In this document: piece by piece, positions 32,650 to 40,080 of the stretch
How positions within the stretch are numbered: the stretch's first letter is position 1
Layout of the letters: each line of letters opens with the position of its first letter
Source: Janthinobacterium sp051380735
Lineage (GTDB): Bacteria; Pseudomonadota; Gammaproteobacteria; Burkholderiales; Burkholderiaceae_D
Length of the DNA stretch: 64,000 nt
Direction of reading: 5' to 3'
Assembly: GCF_051380735.1 (NCBI RefSeq)
Contig: NZ_JBNYXQ010000003.1
Span: 248,001-312,000, forward strand
Notes under the pieces: model-generated
What the model saw: the letters and a program-made list of their open reading frames with translations, nothing else
Databases searched by the model: none
Told to the model about the DNA's origin: nothing
Translations under genes and position numbers: made by a program

Positions 32650-32985
32650 TTACAGCTTCCAGGAATAATCGACCTTGGTCCAGGTCTGGGCCACGCTGCC
32701 ATCCTTGGTGCCTGGCTTGAACTTGCAGGCAGTAATGGCCTTGACGGCGGCTTTGTCCAGATTCTTGAAGCCACTGCTTTTGTCGACTTTCGAGTCGACT
32801 ACCTTGCCGTCGGCCGAGACCAGGAAGGACATCGTCACGTCGCCCTGCTCTTCATTGACGAGCGAGGCTTTCGGATATTCCGCCTTGCAGGTTTTTGCAT
32901 CGAAGGTCGCTGGCACTTCGCTGGCCAGGACGGTGGCGCTCACGCCGGAGAGAAGTACAGCTGCGATAACACTACGCTTGTTCAT
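32650..32985 (-). CDS. Periplasmic TonB C-terminal-like protein, copy 2
   Basis: This 111-residue paralogue of the preceding protein shares SEVPATFDAKTCKAEYPKAS-like, DVTMSFLVSADGKVVDSKVD and KFKPGTKDG segments. It has its own signal peptide (MNKRSVIAAVLLSGVSATVLAS). Both copies keep two Cys that could pair in the periplasm. The pair arose by tandem duplication and is the first-transcribed member on the minus strand. Confidence 0.8.
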   Translation of the reverse strand: MNKRSVIAAVLLSGVSATVLASEVPATFDAKTCKAEYPKASLVNEEQGDVTMSFLVSADGKVVDSKVDKSSGFKNLDKAAVKAITACKFKPGTKDGSVAQTWTKVDYSWKL

Positions 32986-33104
32986 AATTAAACTTTTTCA
33001 ACAACGTTAGACAAATTCGTAAAACTGGCTGCGCGATTGGCCGCGCAGCCCAGGACTCTACTGCCACCATGGCACTGCTGCTACTGGATGCTGCTTGCTA
33101 CAAT

Positions 33105-34871
33105 TTAAAACTCTTCCCACTCATCATTGCTGGTGCTGGCGGCAGCGGCACGCTTGCTGGCCTTGGGTGCCGCAGGAGCCGTCATTTCGGTCTTGCGTGT
33201 CAGCGACTTGACCGGACGCAAAGGCGCAGCCGGCTTGCGTGCCACCACCGGTGCGGAAGCGGTCACTTTCGCTGGCGCCGGCACCGGGGCCGTGACGCGC
33301 TCTTCACCCTCGACCAGCTTGAAAATGCTGACCACATGCGACAGCTCTGCCGCCTGATCCTGCAGGCTTTGCGCAGCAGCAGCCGATTGCTCGACCAGCG
33401 CCGCATTTTGCTGCGTCATGCCGTCCATTTCGATGATCGACAGGTTGACCTGTTCGATGCCGGCGCTCTGCTCGGCACTGGCGCTGGCGATCTCGCTCAT
33501 GATGTCGGTTACGCGGCGTACGCTGTCGACCACTTCGCCCATCGTCACGCCGGCCTGGCCGACCAGGCGCGTACCGCGCTCGGTCTTCTCGGCCGAATCG
33601 TCGATCAGTATCTTGATTTCCTTGGCGGCGCCAGCGGAACGCTGGGCCAGGTTGCGCACTTCCGAAGCCACCACGGCAAAGCCGCGGCCCTGTTCGCCGG
33701 CACGCGCCGCTTCCACGGCCGCATTCAAGGCCAGGATATTGGTCTGGAAGGCGATGCCATCAATCACGCCGATGATGTCGACAATTTTCTTGGCCGACTC
33801 GTTGATCGAGCTCATGGTGTCAACCACTTGCGATACCACCGAGCCACCCTTGATCGCCACATCCGATGCCGTTGCAGCCAGCTTGTTGGCTTCGCGGGCA
33901 TTGTCGGCGTTCTGCTTCACGGTCGAGGTCAGTTCTTCCATGGCCGAGGCAGTTTTTTCCAGTGCGCTGGCCTGCATTTCCGTGCGCGACGACAGATCCA
34001 GATTGCCGTCCGCAATTTCACGCGAGGCAGTACCGATCGCTTCGGTACCAACGCGTACCTGGCCAACGATGCCAACCAGGCTGTTGCGCATTTCCTTCAT
34101 TTCCGCCAGCAGGCTGGTATTGTCCGAGCCTTGCGTGTCGATGCCGATCGACAGGTCGCCCTTGGCGATGCTGCCGGCGATCGAGGCAGTGTAGTCGGGT
34201 TCGCCACCAAGCTGCTTGAGCAGGCCACGGGTAATCACCAGTGCCGCCGCGATGCCGATGGCCACGGCCAGCGCACCGAGCACGATCATGAACAGGCGTG
34301 CGCTGTCGAACGCCTTGCGGGCGTCCGCTTGCATGTCTTCGTTGAGCTTGTCTTCCAGGGTGGCCAGCTGCTCCAGCGCATCGATCCATTTTTTCTGGAC
34401 CGGACGGATTTCCTTGATCATCACGCGCGTTGCAGCTTCGGCATCGTTGGCCATCCACAGCGCCGACGCCTTGCCAATCGCCGGCATGGCGGCCGCTTCA
34501 TATTCCTTGATGGAAGCGAGCAAGGTTTTTTCTTCGGCCGTCGATTCAACGGCGAACTTGGCTTCCAGCTTTTTCTGCGTTTCCTGGTAGGTCGCGGTCT
34601 GCGCCTTGATGCGCGCCATTTCCGGTTCCATGTCGCCCGAATCCGTCATCAGGGTCAGGATGCGCAGCGAGGTGATGCGGTCGCTGACATTGCCACGCAT
34701 ATCGATCACCAGACGGGTGACCACATTATTGACATTGATGACGTGATCGAGACGTTCCTGGATCTGCGCCATGCGCGCAATGCCCAGTATCGTGACAGCC
34801 ACCAGCAGAACCAGTACCAGGGCGAACCCCAGGCCCAGGCGTGTACCAACCTTCATTTTTGCTAAATTCAT
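33105..34871 (-). CDS. Methyl-accepting chemotaxis protein
   Basis: This is a 588-residue chemoreceptor. It has a first membrane helix (about 10-32), a periplasmic four-helix-bundle domain, a second helix (about 190-212), a HAMP-like linker and a long cytoplasmic coiled coil. The hairpin tip is the conserved EAARAGEQGRGFAVVASEVR. The C-terminus is Ala/Pro-rich and ends DEWEEF, which resembles the NWETF-type pentapeptide that tethers CheR/CheB. It is a high-abundance-type receptor with its own adaptation tether. The ligand is unknown. No che genes are nearby. Confidence 0.93.
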   Translation of the reverse strand: MNLAKMKVGTRLGLGFALVLVLLVAVTILGIARMAQIQERLDHVINVNNVVTRLVIDMRGNVSDRITSLRILTLMTDSGDMEPEMARIKAQTATYQETQKKLEAKFAVESTAEEKTLLASIKEYEAAAMPAIGKASALWMANDAEAATRVMIKEIRPVQKKWIDALEQLATLEDKLNEDMQADARKAFDSARLFMIVLGALAVAIGIAAALVITRGLLKQLGGEPDYTASIAGSIAKGDLSIGIDTQGSDNTSLLAEMKEMRNSLVGIVGQVRVGTEAIGTASREIADGNLDLSSRTEMQASALEKTASAMEELTSTVKQNADNAREANKLAATASDVAIKGGSVVSQVVDTMSSINESAKKIVDIIGVIDGIAFQTNILALNAAVEAARAGEQGRGFAVVASEVRNLAQRSAGAAKEIKILIDDSAEKTERGTRLVGQAGVTMGEVVDSVRRVTDIMSEIASASAEQSAGIEQVNLSIIEMDGMTQQNAALVEQSAAAAQSLQDQAAELSHVVSIFKLVEGEERVTAPVPAPAKVTASAPVVARKPAAPLRPVKSLTRKTEMTAPAAPKASKRAAAASTSNDEWEEF

Positions 34872-35410
34872 TTCGGCTCTTCGTAAATGAAACTATTGAT
34901 AAGAATTTTGCCCGGCACGACAAGACGAACGCTGCGCAACGCCAATATTCGCCAAGGGCCTGGTCAGCGCCTCAGCGTTACCGGTTGCGCGCAACACGGT
35001 GTGGTTCCTGCCCCTGGCAGCGCTGTTTGAACACAGTGACTGCGCATGCAAATTTGCCTCTCATATTGCATTTTACTTACGATTAATTCCATCGCGACAT
35101 ATAAAATTCATATGAGAAATATTTGTCTATAATCAATTATAGGTGTAAATTTTGCCTCAAAGCAAGCAATAACTGCCCATCTAATGCGCAGATTAACTTT
35201 CTTCGGGGAAATGACAACAACGCCGTTTCTTGCACCGTGGAAATGCCCCACGACTGTGCATGGGTGTGCCAAAACAGCACATTGTCAAGATGCAATGGCA
35301 TGCAATGACACGTTTTTTCACCAAAAAATGGCAGGCGGAAGGAAGGCTGGAAGGCAGGCGACAGGTCTTGCTGTATAGACAAGATCGCCGTCAGAAGGTC
35401 AATCTGGCGA
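34872..35410. other. 539-bp spacer between the chemoreceptor and dusA
   Basis: No supported gene was found. Short frames on both strands lack ribosome binding sites and family likeness. The part 35070-35160 is AT-rich and includes an inverted repeat CTATAATcaATTATAG (35127-35142), which overlaps a TATAAT hexamer and could be an operator or promoter for the chemoreceptor. Confidence 0.4.
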
Positions 35411-36409
35411 TCAGGCCAGCGTAGTGGAAGACAGGCGCGCAGCCGCTTCAAGCAGCAGGCGTGGGTCGCCGGAGGCCAGTTTTTTGGAGTCCGATAAAGT
35501 CTGGCGGAAACCGCGTGCGCCGGGCAGGTTCTGCATCAAACCCAGCATATGACGCGTGATGCTGTTGAGCTTCAGGCGCTCTTCTTTTGCCAGCTGCGCG
35601 CTGATATAGGGGATCATGGCTTCAAGCACCTGTTCGCGTGTTTTGACTTCGGACGCGTCACCATAATAGCGCTGGTCGAACTGCGCCATTACATACGGAT
35701 TGTGATACGCCTCGCGGCCCAGCATCACGCCGTCCAAGTGCTGCAGGTGCAGGTCGATTTCGTCCAGCGTCTTGATGCCGCCATTGATAATGAATTCGAA
35801 TTGCGGAAAATCGCGCTTGAGCTGGTAGGCGTACTCATACTTCAGCGGCGGCACTTCGCGGTTTTCCTTCGGGCTCAGGCCCTTCAGGATGGCATTGCGC
35901 GCATGCACGATAAACGTCTTGCAGCCGGCCTCGGCCACCGTACCAACAAAATCGCACACGAAGTCGTATGACTCGCTGTCGTCGATGCCGATGCGGTGCT
36001 TGACGGTAACGTCGATATCGACCACGTCGCGCATGGCTTTCACGCAATCGGCCACCAGTTGCGGCTCGGCCATCAGGCAGGCGCCGAACGCGCCCTTTTG
36101 CACGCGCTCGGACGGGCAACCGCAGTTCAGATTGATCTCGTCATAGCCCCACTGCTGCCCCAGCTTGGCGCTGGTGGCCAGGTCCTTCGGATCGCTGCCA
36201 CCGAGCTGCAGCGCGACCGGGTGTTCTTCCTCGTTGAAGCGCAAGTGGCGCTCCACATCGCCATACACCAGCGCGCCGGTGGTGACCATTTCCGTGTACA
36301 GCCAGGTATGGCGCGTGATTTCGCGGTGGAACTTGCGGCAATGGCGGTCGGTCCAGTCCATCATCGGGGCAACGGAAAGGCGGCGGGAAGGCAAGGAAGA
36401 GGAAGTCAT
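35411..36409 (-). CDS. dusA: tRNA-dihydrouridine synthase A
   Basis: This flavoenzyme reduces uridine 20/20a in tRNA D-loops. The 332-residue protein has the Dus hallmarks: LSVAPMMDWTDRHCR at the start, the active-site Cys in INLNCGCPSERVQKGAFGACLM, VKHRIGIDD, FIVHARNA and IINGGIKT (FMN phosphate region). The DusA subfamily is indicated by the MMDWTDRH opening. The ATG at 36409 starts at the family N-terminus; an upstream in-frame ATG at 36460 is possible, and neither has a strong ribosome binding site. It stands upstream of no operon partner. Confidence 0.95.
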   Translation of the reverse strand: MTSSSLPSRRLSVAPMMDWTDRHCRKFHREITRHTWLYTEMVTTGALVYGDVERHLRFNEEEHPVALQLGGSDPKDLATSAKLGQQWGYDEINLNCGCPSERVQKGAFGACLMAEPQLVADCVKAMRDVVDIDVTVKHRIGIDDSESYDFVCDFVGTVAEAGCKTFIVHARNAILKGLSPKENREVPPLKYEYAYQLKRDFPQFEFIINGGIKTLDEIDLHLQHLDGVMLGREAYHNPYVMAQFDQRYYGDASEVKTREQVLEAMIPYISAQLAKEERLKLNSITRHMLGLMQNLPGARGFRQTLSDSKKLASGDPRLLLEAAARLSSTTLA

Positions 36410-36528
36410 GGCGGCTATGAAAAACAGGTCTGGAAACGACAAACCCGCTGCGCGCATCACCGGTTAGTGTCATGCGGCGCAACGGGTCTGGAAGCAGCAT
36501 GGCCGAGAGGCCATGCTTGCACTACATA

Positions 36529-38361
36529 TTACGCGTCACGCGACGCTTTTTTACGCTCGTGCTCTTTCAGGAAGCGCTTGCGCAGGCGGATCGATTTTGG
36601 CGTGATTTCGACCAGTTCGTCGTCCTCGATGAATTCAACTGCGTATTCCAGCGACATCTGAATTGGTGGTACCAGGCGTACCGCTTCATCGGTACCCGAG
36701 GAACGCACGTTGGTCAGCTGCTTGCCCTTGATCGGGTTGACGACCAGGTCGTTGTCGCGCGAGTGGATGCCGATGACCATGCCTTCGTACACTGGATCGT
36801 TGTGCGACACGAACATGCGGCCGCGGTCTTGCAGTTTCCAGATAGCGTAGGCAACAGCGGCGCCGTCGTCCTGCGAGATCAGCACGCCGTTGCGACGGCC
36901 AGCCATTTCGCCACGGGTGTTGTCGACTGGTGCGTATTCGTGGAATACATGGCTCATCAGGCCGGTGCCGCGGGTCAGGGTCATGAATTCGCCCTGGAAG
37001 CCGATCAGGCCACGTGCCGGGATCAGATACTCGAGACGCACACGGCCCTTGCCATCCGATTCCATGTTTTGCAGGTCGCCACGACGACGGCCCAGTTCTT
37101 CCATCACGCCGCCCTGGTTGGCTTCTTCAACGTCAACCGACAGGTTTTCAAACGGCTCGTGGCGCACGCCATCGACCATTTTGAAGACCACGCGTGGACG
37201 CGACACAGCCAGCTCGAAGCCTTCGCGACGCATGTTTTCGATCAGGATGGTCAGGTGCAGCTCGCCGCGGCCCGATACTTCGAAGATCGTGTCGTCGTCG
37301 GTAGGCGAAACGCGCAGCGCAACGTTGGCTTTCAGTTCGCGGTCCAGACGGTCGCGCAGCTGACGGCTGGTAACAAACTTGCCTTCGCGGCCAGCCAGTG
37401 GCGAGTTGTTGACCATGAAGTTCATGGTCAGGGTCGGCTCGTCGACGGTCAGCATCGGCAGCGGGTCCGGGGTATCCGGTGCGCACAGGGTCGAACCGAT
37501 GCCGATTTCGTCGATACCGTTGATCAGGCAGATGTCGCCGGCAACGGCTTCGTCTACCAGCACGCGCTCCAGGCCCTTGAAGTTCAGCACCTGGTTGATG
37601 CGGCCTTTGACTGGCGTGGCGCCCGGGCCATTGATGACCAGCACGTCCTGGCCAACCTTGACGGTACCGCGATTGACGCGGCCAATGCCGATCTTGCCCA
37701 CGTACGACGAGTAGTCGAGCGAGGTGATCTGCATCTGCAGCGGGCCTTCCGGATTGTCATCGCGCACTGGCACGTGTTCCAGGATGGCGTCGAACATCGG
37801 CTTCATGTCGCCGCTGCGCACATCTTCGGTCAGGCCGGCATAGCCGTTCAGGCCCGAAGCGTAGATGATAGGGAAATCGAGTTGCTCGTCGGTTGCGCCC
37901 AGTTTGTCGAACAGTTCGAACGTCTGGTTAATCGCCCAGTCAGGACGTGCGCCCGGACGGTCGATCTTGTTGACGATGACGATAGGCTTCAGACCCAGTG
38001 CCAGCGCTTTGCGCGTGACGAAACGGGTTTGTGGCATCGGGCCTTCTTGTGCATCGATCAGCAGCAAAACCGAGTCAACCATCGACAGCACGCGTTCCAC
38101 TTCGCCGCCGAAGTCGGCGTGGCCTGGGGTGTCGACGATATTGATGTGGGTGCCTTCGTACTCAACAGCGCAGTTCTTCGACAGAATCGTAATGCCGCGC
38201 TCCTTTTCCAGGTCGTTCGAGTCCATGACTCGGGTGTCGACCGCTTGGTTTTCACGGAAGGTGCCGGACTGGCGCAGCAGCTGATCCACCAGCGTGGTTT
38301 TGCCGTGGTCAACGTGGGCGATAATGGCGATATTACGAATTGCGCGTTTTGTAGTAGACAT
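36529..38361 (-). CDS. typA: Ribosome-associated GTPase TypA/BipA
   Basis: This 610-residue translational GTPase assists 50S assembly and stress adaptation. G motifs are AHVDHGKT, the switch II DTPGHADFGGEV and NKIDRPGARP. EF-G-like domains III and V and the BipA-specific C-terminal domain (VNPIKGKQLTNVRSSGTDEAVRLVPP) follow. The ATG at 38361 opens MSTTKRAIRNIAIIAHVDHG; the frame further upstream to 38526 is unsupported. Length is normal for the family. A REP-type palindrome lies in the spacer before truB. Confidence 0.97.
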   Translation of the reverse strand: MSTTKRAIRNIAIIAHVDHGKTTLVDQLLRQSGTFRENQAVDTRVMDSNDLEKERGITILSKNCAVEYEGTHINIVDTPGHADFGGEVERVLSMVDSVLLLIDAQEGPMPQTRFVTRKALALGLKPIVIVNKIDRPGARPDWAINQTFELFDKLGATDEQLDFPIIYASGLNGYAGLTEDVRSGDMKPMFDAILEHVPVRDDNPEGPLQMQITSLDYSSYVGKIGIGRVNRGTVKVGQDVLVINGPGATPVKGRINQVLNFKGLERVLVDEAVAGDICLINGIDEIGIGSTLCAPDTPDPLPMLTVDEPTLTMNFMVNNSPLAGREGKFVTSRQLRDRLDRELKANVALRVSPTDDDTIFEVSGRGELHLTILIENMRREGFELAVSRPRVVFKMVDGVRHEPFENLSVDVEEANQGGVMEELGRRRGDLQNMESDGKGRVRLEYLIPARGLIGFQGEFMTLTRGTGLMSHVFHEYAPVDNTRGEMAGRRNGVLISQDDGAAVAYAIWKLQDRGRMFVSHNDPVYEGMVIGIHSRDNDLVVNPIKGKQLTNVRSSGTDEAVRLVPPIQMSLEYAVEFIEDDELVEITPKSIRLRKRFLKEHERKKASRDA

Positions 38362-38532
38362 GGTCGTTATATTTGCTGAAAAACTGCAGGGTGCGTACGG
38401 GGTGTACGGTTCGTTTCGATAGTGGCTGAAACTGGAACCGCGTAGTATAGCATGTTGCGTTGCGACGCCATTTAAAATTGCTGGCGGTTCGAAGTCTCGT
38501 CGGGTGATATCTTGAAAATGCAACACAATACC

Positions 38533-38596
38533 GGGGTCAGACCCTCAATGCCGCAAACTCGGAGGCTTGCGCTAGCGGGCGTGGGGGTCTGACCCC
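38533..38596. repeat. REP-type palindrome GGGGTCAGACCC between truB and typA
   Basis: GGGGTCAGACCC (38533-38544) and its exact inverse GGGTCTGACCCC (38585-38596) are separated by 40 bases. The arms are identical to those of the palindrome in murI, but the loop differs. It lies 13 bp after the truB stop in the minus-strand transcript and could act as a 3' hairpin. Confidence 0.88.
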
Positions 38597-38609
38597 AGCA
38601 GTTCGTGAG

Positions 38610-39545
38610 TTACTGGTGCGCGGTGGCAATCAAGCGCTCGGGCGCCAGGATGCTGTATTCCTGCAACTGGCCGGTGCCCAGCAGCCTGGCGTCGTGATAC
38701 ACACGCACCCTGCCCGGCTCGGCTGGCACGGCGACTTCTTCCTTGCCCAGCGCAATCCGTTGGCCATGCAGAAAGCGTTTGGCCAGTTCTTCGGTCAGTT
38801 GCACCGCAGGAAAACTCGACAGCAAGGCGTCGACCGGTGCCAGCAGGCTCAACGGTTCGGCATGCGCCGTCAATTCGTCGAGCGTGATCACACCGTCCAA
38901 AGTCAGCTCCCCCACCTGCGTGCGGCGCAGGGCGTTCAGATGGGCTCCGCAGCCGAGTGCGTGGCCGATTTCTTCACCCAGCACGCGGATATACGTGCCT
39001 TTGCTGCACATTACCGACAATTTCAAAAACGGCGCCTCATAGCTTAAAAATTCCAGCTTGTGGATGGTCACCGGGCGCGCTTCGCGCTCCAGGGTGATGC
39101 CGGCACGCGCATATTCATACAGCGGCTTGCCGTCGCGCTTGAGGGCCGAATACATGGGCGGCACCTGCAAGATAGGGCCACGGAACTGCGCCAGCACGGC
39201 CTCGATCTGTTCGATCGTCACGTTGACGTCGCGCGTTTCCAGCACGGCGCCTTCGGTGTCACCCGTGTCGGTGGTCACGCCCAGGTGCACCAGGGTTTCA
39301 TAGGTCTTGTCGGCTTCGAGCAAGTCTTGCGAGAACTTGGTGGCCTCGCCAAAGCACAGCGGCAACAAGCCGGTGGCGAACGGATCAAGCGTGCCGGTAT
39401 GGCCCGCTTTTTTGGCGTTCAGCACGCGCTTGGACTTGATCAGCGCATCGTTGCTGGACCAGCCAACCGGCTTGTCCAGCAACAGCACGCCGTCGACCAG
39501 GTCGCGCACGCGCTTGATGCCGGGTGGTCGTTTCGGTCCCGCCAC
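38610..39545 (-). CDS. truB: tRNA pseudouridine-55 synthase TruB
   Basis: This enzyme makes the T-loop pseudouridine 55 in tRNAs. The 311-residue protein has LLLDKPVGWSSNDAL, the catalytic Asp in GHTGTLDPFATGLLP, LEADKTYETLVHLG, PPMYSALKRDGKPLYEYAR and the SKGTYIRVLGEEIGHALG segment. The start is a GTG at 39545, 2 bp after the rbfA stop. It is the last gene of the rimP-nusA-infB-rbfA-truB row. Confidence 0.97.
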   Translation of the reverse strand: MAGPKRPPGIKRVRDLVDGVLLLDKPVGWSSNDALIKSKRVLNAKKAGHTGTLDPFATGLLPLCFGEATKFSQDLLEADKTYETLVHLGVTTDTGDTEGAVLETRDVNVTIEQIEAVLAQFRGPILQVPPMYSALKRDGKPLYEYARAGITLEREARPVTIHKLEFLSYEAPFLKLSVMCSKGTYIRVLGEEIGHALGCGAHLNALRRTQVGELTLDGVITLDELTAHAEPLSLLAPVDALLSSFPAVQLTEELAKRFLHGQRIALGKEEVAVPAEPGRVRVYHDARLLGTGQLQEYSILAPERLIATAHQ

Positions 39546-39547
39546 GC

Positions 39548-39964
39548 TTATTGCTCGTCCGATTCTGGTTTCACGTCCGGCTCGGCGTCAGCCGCGCGCG
39601 TAGCGTTGGCCTTGTCGATCAGCAGCGACATTTCCATGCCGCGCGAGGTCGAGCTGTCGTGCACGAAATGCAGCATCGGCAAGGTGTGGATATGCAGGCG
39701 CTTGCCCAGCAGGCCACGGATAAAGCCGGAAGCGGCCATCAGGCCTTCGGTGGTGTTCTTGATGGCTTCCTTGCTGTCTTTCAACATCGTGAAAAACACC
39801 TTGGCGTGGGCGTAGTCGGGCGTGATCTGGACTTCGGTGATGGTGATCATCGTGCCTACGCGCGGGTCTTTCAGTTCGTAGGCGACGATTTCGGCCAGAT
39901 CGCGCTGGATCTGGTCTGCCACGCGCAAGCCGCGCGCCGGCATGGTTTTGCTATGTTTGGCCAT
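39548..39964 (-). CDS. rbfA: Ribosome-binding factor A
   Basis: This 138-residue cold-shock 30S maturation factor has a KH-like fold. Typical features are the N-terminal RVADQIQRDLAEIVAYELKDPRVG and the TEVQITPDYAHAKVFFTML strand. The C-terminal tail is acidic. AGGA lies 11 bases before the ATG. It sits between infB and truB on the same strand. Confidence 0.96.
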   Translation of the reverse strand: MAKHSKTMPARGLRVADQIQRDLAEIVAYELKDPRVGTMITITEVQITPDYAHAKVFFTMLKDSKEAIKNTTEGLMAASGFIRGLLGKRLHIHTLPMLHFVHDSSTSRGMEMSLLIDKANATRAADAEPDVKPESDEQ

Positions 39965-39988
39965 GATAATGGTGTCCTAAGTGCCGCA

Positions 39989-40029
39989 GGGCGCATGAGT
40001 CAAACGGTTGCCCGTTGACCAATGCGCCC
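39989..40029. other. Long hairpin in the infB-rbfA spacer
   Basis: GGGCGCAT...ATGCGCCC forms an outer stem, and GTCAAACGG / CCGTTGAC forms an inner stem around a ttgc loop; between them lie only two unpaired bases per side and one bulged A. No T-tract follows on the minus strand. It may be an RNA processing or stabilising structure that separates infB from rbfA-truB. Confidence 0.6.
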
Positions 40030-40080
40030 CACGTGTTGTGCGCGGACATCGATATGCCCGCGCTGTCGTTCTTGCTGAGA

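Noticed and set aside
34872..35410. Riboswitch or small RNA in the chemoreceptor-dusA spacer
   Set aside because: No recognisable riboswitch core and no promoter-terminator pair could be identified by eye.
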